From the NCBI GenBank assembly GCA_963819975.1, contig CAWFYE010000005.1, positions 62,001 to 126,000 on the forward strand: DNA of 64,000 bases, given 5' to 3'. Below, in pieces: positions 59,653 to 64,000 of this stretch; positions within the stretch are counted from its first letter, which is position 1, and each line of letters starts with the position of its first letter. A model generated the notes under the pieces. That model did not search any database, was not told the DNA's origin, and saw nothing but the letters and a program-made list of their open reading frames with translations. Position numbers and translations under genes: made by a program. The stretch is from Palsa-1392 sp963819975. Lineage in GTDB: Bacteria > Verrucomicrobiota > Verrucomicrobiia > Chthoniobacterales > UBA10450.

Positions 59653-59690
59653 GGGCAGACTCCAAAACGCTTTCCCAGAAAAATTCTTTC

Positions 59691-59718
59691 AACCGCGTGA
59701 GCTCTTTTTCACGCGGTT
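59691..59718 (+). terminator. Hairpin after the kinase gene
   Basis: 10-bp perfect stem AACCGCGTGA/TCACGCGGTT (59691-59700, 59709-59718) with loop GCTCTTTT, 40 bases after the stop. Only a short A/T-rich stretch follows, so strength is uncertain. Confidence 0.65.
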
Positions 59719-59783
59719 ATTGCATCTAAGGGTGTGAGACAGATTTTTTCCACTCCACCACCCGCTCTTCCTCGCCTTGCGTT

Positions 59784-60860
59784 ATGACCTATTTCGCAAA
59801 GCTTGCCCAGGAACGGACGCCGAAGCTCATCGGGCTCCTCGGCTATGAGAATGTCGCAGCACTCGACCTGACCGGACCGCTTGAGGCGCTCGCCATTGCC
59901 CGGCATCCGGGCGAGAGCGGCGGTCCGCCCTGCTACAAGCCGATCATCGTCGGGCTCACGAACAAGAGCTTTGCCTCCGAGTCCGGATTGCATTTCAAGG
60001 CCGACGTGGTGGCCGGTTCCTCGCCTCAATTCGACACCATTATCGTCCCGGGCGGGAAAGGGCTCCGCCAATCCGAGACGCGGCAGCAGGCGGCCGTCTG
60101 GCTGAAATCCCAGGCCAGCCACACGCGCCGGATCGTTTCCGTTTCCACCGGTATCTACGCGCTCGCCCAGAGCGGTCTGGTCGATGGCCGCGATGTCACC
60201 ACGCACTGGCGTTTTGCGCGCGACCTCGCCCAGCGTTTTCCAAGACTCAGGATCAATCGTTCGGTCGCGTTCTTGAAAGACGACTCGTTTTACAGTTCCG
60301 CCGGGGGGACGGCAGGCATCGAGATGACTCTCGCCTTGATCCAGGAGGATTACGGCGGCGAGATCGCGCGCGGCGTGGCGCGCGAGCTCGTCATGCGTCT
60401 GCGTCCCCCCGGTGTAGGGGGGGATGACTTCGAGGCGACGGTTTACCAAGTTGAGCCGACAGAACGGGTTGCCGAATTGCCGGCCTGGATCCTGGGCCAT
60501 CTGCACGAACGGATGACAGTCGATACCCTGGCGGAAAGAACCTGCCTCTGCCCGCGCCATTTCAGCCGCCTCTTCAAGCAGGTCTTTGACTGCACTCCGG
60601 CAGATTTCGTCGAAGAGTTGCGTCTCAGCGAAGCGCGTCGGCGCCTTCTGGGATTGCGCACAACCGTGGAAAGCGTCGCGGAAAGTGTCGGCTTCAGAAG
60701 TTCCGATGCTTTTCGCCGCGCTTTTGAACGCCGGGTGGGCGTCTCGCCAAGCGCGTTCCGCCGTCACGCGAGCAATGCGCTTTCGGCCAAGGTCGTCCGC
60801 CCGCAACGCACCACGGTGCGGCCCGCGCCCTCGCATGTGAAACACGCTGCGGCCGCCTGA
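59784..60860 (+). CDS. GlxA-type transcription regulator with Cys-to-Ser change
   Basis: 358 residues. Same layout as the gene at 50465: PfpI-like domain (KLIGLLGYENVAALDLTGPL, FDTIIVPGGKGLRQS), then AraC HTH (LAERTCLCPRHFSRLFKQVF, VESVAESVGFRSSDAFRRAF). At the nucleophile elbow it has VSVSTGIYALA, Ser where its neighbour has Cys, so a cysteine-based activity is unlikely. Paralogue of 50465-51475; the two bracket the TonB/hydrolase/sigma/kinase block. Confidence 0.88.
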   Translation: MTYFAKLAQERTPKLIGLLGYENVAALDLTGPLEALAIARHPGESGGPPCYKPIIVGLTNKSFASESGLHFKADVVAGSSPQFDTIIVPGGKGLRQSETRQQAAVWLKSQASHTRRIVSVSTGIYALAQSGLVDGRDVTTHWRFARDLAQRFPRLRINRSVAFLKDDSFYSSAGGTAGIEMTLALIQEDYGGEIARGVARELVMRLRPPGVGGDDFEATVYQVEPTERVAELPAWILGHLHERMTVDTLAERTCLCPRHFSRLFKQVFDCTPADFVEELRLSEARRRLLGLRTTVESVAESVGFRSSDAFRRAFERRVGVSPSAFRRHASNALSAKVVRPQRTTVRPAPSHVKHAAAA

Positions 60861-60874
60861 ACGGGCTGCGGCAG

Positions 60875-61399
60875 CTACAACGCCCGGCGGACCGCGCGAC
60901 GGACGGTTTCCGTGATCCAGCCGTAAACCAAATGCGAGGCGAGCGCGTAAACATGCGTCGTTAGGGGAATTTCCTTCGGAGACTTCGACAAGCCCGCGGC
61001 GGGCACTGCCAGTTCGTCGGCCAGCAGCCAGAGTCCCGTCCCAAATCCTGCGCCATCACCGATCGTGACGACCGGCGCCACTTCCGCCAAAACGCCATAA
61101 ACTGCTCCGGAACTCGCGCCAATTCCGTAATGAACCGCCGCGCCTGCGATCGGCTTGTAGCCGGCCGGTATCTTGCGTCCGGTCACTTTTTCCGAGACCA
61201 AATTTGCAGCCTTCACCGTGGTCGGATCCGGATTTCTGCCGCCGCGCTTTTTCGAGGAGCTCATCGCGTCTGAAGCCGCGGTCCAAGCCGCCTGAAATTG
61301 CTCCATCAGAAACGAAGCGAGCAACCCGCCTGCGACCCCCGCGAGCAGGCCTTTCATGATATCGGTCTCGCCGTAGTCGGTCTTGTCAAAGCAGATCAT
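60875..61399 (-). CDS. DUF1440-like membrane protein
   Basis: 174 residues from ATG 61399, preceded by a very strong GAGGAGG. MKGLLAGVAGGLLASFLMEQ and AAVHYGIGASSGAVYGVLAE, GAGFGTGLWLLADELAVPAA and ALASHLVYGW are the DUF1440 hallmarks. Three to four hydrophobic stretches. The transcription unit is shared in direction with the arsenic genes but starts 65 bases after them. Confidence 0.82.
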   Translation of the reverse strand: MICFDKTDYGETDIMKGLLAGVAGGLLASFLMEQFQAAWTAASDAMSSSKKRGGRNPDPTTVKAANLVSEKVTGRKIPAGYKPIAGAAVHYGIGASSGAVYGVLAEVAPVVTIGDGAGFGTGLWLLADELAVPAAGLSKSPKEIPLTTHVYALASHLVYGWITETVRRAVRRAL

Positions 61400-61463
61400 C
61401 ACGTTTCCTCCTCTAGTCGTTGCTACTCAATAGAATCGCGCGCGCGACGTCGAGCGCGCTTGC

Positions 61464-61958
61464 TTAGAGTACCAGCTGGAGGTAGACGACGTCGAGCCGG
61501 CGTCCGAACTTGCTTCCAACCTCTCGGAGCCGGCCCGCTTCCTGAAAGCCTGACGAACCGAGCAGTCGAATCATCCCGACGGATTCCTCACAGGAAGCAG
61601 CCAGGATGGTGTGGTAGCCTAACGAACGCGCGCGTGCGATCAAATCCAGCACGATCGCCCGGCCGTAGCCGGCTCGGTGGATGTCGTGCCGGACGTAAGC
61701 TGTCAGCTCGATCGTATCACGGTAGGCGCAGCGGGAGCGAAATGGAGAGAGCGCGCCCCACCCGACAATCTCGCCGGCAACCTCGAGCACAGTAATCGGT
61801 TGATTAGCCGGCCGGGTGCGCAATTCATCGGCGCGTTCCCCGGTTGTTTCGTCATCCACCTGGAAGGTGGCCGCCGAAGTCCGGACGTAGTGATTGTAGA
61901 TCGCGTTGATCGCATCCGCGTCGGCAGGCACGGCGAGGCGAGGACGCGGCCTGTTCAT
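61464..61958 (-). CDS. GNAT N-acetyltransferase, ArsN1/phosphinothricin-acetyltransferase-like
   Basis: 164 residues from ATG 61958, overlapping the arsC stop (TGATG). VPADADAINAIYNHYVRTSA at the start, VGWGALSPFRSRCAYRDTIE and HIDIHRAG-type YVRHDIHRAGYGRAIVLDLI (acetyl-CoA loop), plus KFGRRLDVVYLQLVL are typical of PAT/ArsN1 proteins, which acetylate phosphinothricin or arsinothricin. Its place in an ars operon favours an ArsN1 role. The TCGTTAGGC 9-mer occurs inside it (61617-61625). Confidence 0.8.
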   Translation of the reverse strand: MNRPRPRLAVPADADAINAIYNHYVRTSAATFQVDDETTGERADELRTRPANQPITVLEVAGEIVGWGALSPFRSRCAYRDTIELTAYVRHDIHRAGYGRAIVLDLIARARSLGYHTILAASCEESVGMIRLLGSSGFQEAGRLREVGSKFGRRLDVVYLQLVL

Positions 61959-62401
61959 CAATGCGCCTCCGCCGGCGCGCAGATCTCGTCGCACCACATT
62001 TCGATCCGGGTACGGATTTCGTCCCGGATCTTGCGCACCTCGGCCATCTTTTCCTCGTGCGTTCCGGTCACGATCGACGGATCGGGAAAACTCCAGTGCA
62101 ACCGCTTCGCCGGCCCGGGAAAAATGGGACATTTTTCGGCGCTGCTCTCATCGCAAACCGTCACAACGTAAGTAAAAACCGGGCCGGACTTCCAGACGTC
62201 AAAAACGCGCTGCGTGCCCTTATGCGAGATGTCGATCCCCACCTCGCTCATCACTTCGACGGCGAGCGGATTGAGCGTGCCCGGCTCGAGTCCGGCGCTC
62301 TGCGCCTCAAACTCATCCCCGCAGATTTCGTTCATCCACGCTTCCGCCATCTGGCTCCGGGCGCTGTTGTGGATGCAGATAAAGAGGACGCGTTTTTTCA
62401 T
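61958..62401 (-). CDS. arsC: Arsenate reductase, low-molecular-weight-phosphatase type
   Basis: 147 residues. The catalytic loop FICIHNSARSQMAEAWMNE has Cys-x5-Arg, followed by VTVCDESSAEKCPIFPG carrying the resolving cysteines of thioredoxin-coupled ArsC. Reduces arsenate to arsenite. It is adjacent to arsR upstream and the GNAT gene downstream; the arsenite efflux pump is not in this window. Confidence 0.92.
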   Translation of the reverse strand: MKKRVLFICIHNSARSQMAEAWMNEICGDEFEAQSAGLEPGTLNPLAVEVMSEVGIDISHKGTQRVFDVWKSGPVFTYVVTVCDESSAEKCPIFPGPAKRLHWSFPDPSIVTGTHEEKMAEVRKIRDEIRTRIEMWCDEICAPAEAH

Positions 62402-62419
62402 GGAAGGTTGGCTGGTTGG

Positions 62420-62773
62420 TTACTTGGCGAAAACTTCCGCCGGTTCGCAGCAATTCGATTGCAGTTGCGCCAGGCGTTGCAGGTCTTTTTCGAAAACCGG
62501 ATCGGACGGCGCGCAATCCCGCAGGCACTTAAGATTCATTTCCAGCTCGGCGGACGGTTTCGCGGGGAGTGAGTAAATGATCCAGTTCCCGCTCCGCTTC
62601 GTCTGCACCAGGCCGCGACTGCGCAGGTAGGCGAGATGCTTCGAAATCTTCACCTGCGGCTCGCGCAGGGCTTCCTGAAAATGGCAAACGCACAAGGGCG
62701 ACTGCGTCAGCAGATGCAGAATCCGGAGCCGCGTCGGCTCGCAGAAGCATTGGTAGATTTCGGCCAGCCTCAT
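62420..62773 (-). CDS. arsR: ArsR-family repressor
   Basis: 117 residues from ATG 62773. Winged HTH: IYQCFCEPTRLRILHLLTQS followed by PLCVCHFQEALREPQVKISK and HLAYLRSRGLV. The Cys residues C-V-C-H in the DNA-recognition helix start are the usual arsenite ligands (ELCVCDL-like motif). A TCGTTAGGC copy (62776-62784) sits immediately before the ATG and supplies the stop of the preceding gene. Confidence 0.9.
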   Translation of the reverse strand: MRLAEIYQCFCEPTRLRILHLLTQSPLCVCHFQEALREPQVKISKHLAYLRSRGLVQTKRSGNWIIYSLPAKPSAELEMNLKCLRDCAPSDPVFEKDLQRLAQLQSNCCEPAEVFAK

Positions 62774-62777
62774 TCGC

Positions 62778-63233
62778 CTAACGACAGCAGGCTGACGCCG
62801 TCGCAGCCTCGGTCTTTGTCTCGCAACCGCACTTTTCCTTGGCCAGGCAATCGGTGTGCTTGTCCCCGAGTTGAAACTCGATTTGGTCGCCGGACACATC
62901 TGCCGCGGCGATCGGGTATTGCGAGATGACGCAACAATCCCATTCCACTTCCACCTCGAGATCGTCGTTCGGCAGGATCGGTTGCCCGAGATCAAGGATG
63001 TCGGCGAAGCGTCCCGCGGCGAGACGGTGGTCGAAATCATCCGCGACATAAGTTTGCAGGACGCAGGCTTCGGCCTCGCGGAAGGTGCCGCCGCAATCGA
63101 CAAACTTCTTCGTCACGTGCCCGACCTCGGTGATGTGAAAATGCGCCGGGATCTGTTCGCCGCTCGGCAGGATAAGGCGCGGCTCGGCTGCAGGATGCGC
63201 GCGGAGGAGTGATTTGAGTTCGCTTAATTTCAT
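62778..63233 (-). CDS. DUF6428 protein, first gene of the ars unit
   Basis: 151 residues from ATG 63233 (MKLSELKSLLRAHPAAEPRL). HFHITEVGHVTKKFVDCGGT, VLQTYVADDFDHRLAAGRFA and QPILPNDDLEVEVEWDCCVI match DUF6428, which is frequently found beside ArsR genes. The tail is Cys-rich (ECGCETK-like KEKCGCETKTEAATASACCR), suggesting metal or arsenite binding (inference). Its stop TAG lies in the 9-mer at 62776-62784, 4 bases before the arsR start. Confidence 0.85.
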   Translation of the reverse strand: MKLSELKSLLRAHPAAEPRLILPSGEQIPAHFHITEVGHVTKKFVDCGGTFREAEACVLQTYVADDFDHRLAAGRFADILDLGQPILPNDDLEVEVEWDCCVISQYPIAAADVSGDQIEFQLGDKHTDCLAKEKCGCETKTEAATASACCR

Positions 63234-63243
63234 GGCCTGAAAT

Positions 63244-63277
63244 CTATATGCCTCATCTGGTATATAGTCAAGACTAT
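63244..63277. promoter_or_regulatory. Overlapping dyads upstream of the ars unit, putative ArsR operator
   Basis: CTATAT, 12 bases, ATATAG (63244-63249 and 63262-63267), overlapped by ATAGTC-AA-GACTAT (63264-63277). The A+T-rich stretch lies 11-44 bases before the DUF6428 ATG on the minus strand, where a promoter-operator is expected. Which dyad, if either, binds ArsR is not known. Confidence 0.5.
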
Positions 63278-63286
63278 CAAGCCCCG

Positions 63287-64000
63287 TCACTCCGCCAGGC
63301 GGGTGGGATTGGGAGTCGATTCGGCGCGGTTGATCCGGAGGGCGACCGCGCCGTCAGGCATTCGCCAGTAGTCGCGCTGCTTTTTGAAAGGCAGGAGCAT
63401 GCTGTTAATCAATTTCCGATCCTCCTGCGTCGAATAACCAGGCACGCCGATGACGATTTCCGCTTGCGGGATGTTCAGCCCGAGGGTGCGATGAATCCGG
63501 TCCCACCAAGAGAAGACCACCGAGTAATTTGAGTTCGTCTCCCCCTGGACCTGGGAGTGATGAATGCCATGCATGCGCGGCGTCACGAACACCTTGCTGA
63601 GCAAGCGCTCAAGGCGAATCGGCAGCCGCACATTGCTGTGTTGAAAAAGCGTGTTGACCTGAAAAACCAGTTCATAGGTCGCAAAGGCCGGCGCGGAAAT
63701 GCCGATGAGCGCGACCTGCACGACGCGGAAAACCGCCGACATCGCCACTTCGCCGAAGTGAAATCGAAAACCGGTCGAGACATCGAGGTCGGCATCGATG
63801 TGATGCACGTTGTGAAAGCGCCACAGGAAACGGCTGCGGTGGTTCAGCCAATGCCACCAGTAAAAGCTCAGGTCCATGAGCAGGAAGGCGATGATGAATT
63901 GCAGCGCGGCAGGAAGTGGAATGACGTGAATCAAACCGAACGGCTTAGCGCCTGCCCAGTGCAGCGCTGCCTGTGCCGCCGGCCTAACGAGCATTCCGGC
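63287..64000 (-). CDS. Sterol desaturase/fatty-acid hydroxylase-family protein; 5' end off-window
   Basis: At least 235 residues, the frame remaining open to the last base. The diiron histidine boxes are HWLNH, HNVHH and HGIHH (RMHGIHHSQVQGETNSNYSV), flanked by membrane helices (FIIAFLLMDLSFYWW). Membrane hydroxylase or desaturase of lipid chains or sterol-like substrates. The reverse 9-mer copy (63982-63990) lies within it at the edge. Confidence 0.88.
   Translation of the reverse strand, partial: AGMLVRPAAQAALHWAGAKPFGLIHVIPLPAALQFIIAFLLMDLSFYWWHWLNHRSRFLWRFHNVHHIDADLDVSTGFRFHFGEVAMSAVFRVVQVALIGISAPAFATYELVFQVNTLFQHSNVRLPIRLERLLSKVFVTPRMHGIHHSQVQGETNSNYSVVFSWWDRIHRTLGLNIPQAEIVIGVPGYSTQEDRKLINSMLLPFKKQRDYWRMPDGAVALRINRAESTPNPTRLAE

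Larger units (their letters stand above)
6950..63990. repeat. Dispersed 9-mer TCGTTAGGC / GCCTAACGA (17 copies)
   Basis: Plus-strand copies start at 6950, 9937, 13386, 13644, 38283, 40395, 40660, 45671, 46406 and 51469. Minus-strand copies (GCCTAACGA) start at 10614, 11084, 17217, 20803, 61617, 62776 and 63982. Four more sites match the first 8 bases only (44908, 49209, 53790, 60958). Copies occur in genes, across stop codons and between genes. None lies between 20811 and 38283, a span that includes the island. The coordinates give the span, not one continuous element. Confidence 0.85.

Overview
The window is high-GC (roughly 60%) bacterial chromosome. No rRNA, tRNA, phage module, insertion sequence or CRISPR array could be seen. 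The gene content suggests a free-living soil or sediment bacterium, most likely in the Verrucomicrobiota (Spartobacteria/Chthoniobacter-like). The clues are secreted proteins with Thr-Pro linkers and repeated beta-domains, an ECF sigma factor next to a Ser/Thr kinase-TPR protein, a major-royal-jelly-type protein, and a 2-oxoacid:ferredoxin oxidoreductase with a fused gamma domain. The taxonomy is inference.

Layout. 1-5.7 kb: pyrD (5' end off-window), then two modular secreted proteins made by tandem duplication; the second carries a pyrD 3'-tail remnant in front, and an inverted, decayed third copy follows. 5.8-13.1 kb: potassium channel, SLC12-like transporter, DUF2071 protein, and a run of oxidoreductase, SDR, lipoprotein and small membrane protein. 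13.1-18.1 kb: metallo-hydrolase, then two direct-repeat cassettes (a small membrane protein behind a leader that holds a conserved 19-codon micro-ORF) flanking an erythromycin-esterase-like protein and a CPBP protease-like protein. 18.4-23.3 kb: SDR, YdeI-like, HPF-like, LysR and PhnB-like genes, a broken SDR copy and a frameshifted DUF1684 gene.

23.4-33.8 kb is an accessory island: an ADP-ribosyltransferase-like gene with a small partner, RNase HI, an Xre regulator with a DUF2075 nuclease-helicase, a Vsr remnant, two intact RelE/ParE-type toxin-antitoxin pairs and two decayed ones. 34-46.8 kb: oligopeptide transporter, VOC protein, nucleotidyltransferase, Lnt-like acyltransferase, a racemase homologue without its catalytic residues, another TA pair, korAB, an RlmI-like methyltransferase and two coiled-coil membrane proteins. 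46.8-50.4 kb: gatC followed by a wrecked gatA, an MFS exporter and a royal-jelly-like protein. 50.4-60.9 kb: two GlxA-type regulators bracketing a TonB receptor, a hydrolase, an ECF sigma factor and a kinase-TPR protein. 60.9-64 kb: DUF1440 membrane protein, an arsenic operon (DUF6428-arsR-arsC-arsN-like) and a fatty-acid hydroxylase running off the window.

Two signals stand out. The 9-mer TCGTTAGGC occurs 17 times on the two strands, against about 0.5 expected by simple arithmetic; it lies in genes, between genes and across stop codons, and looks like an uptake-sequence-type or other genome-wide motif. Second, 3'-terminal gene fragments recur (pyrD, SDR, VOC and secreted-protein tails), which suggests frequent partial duplication and recombination.
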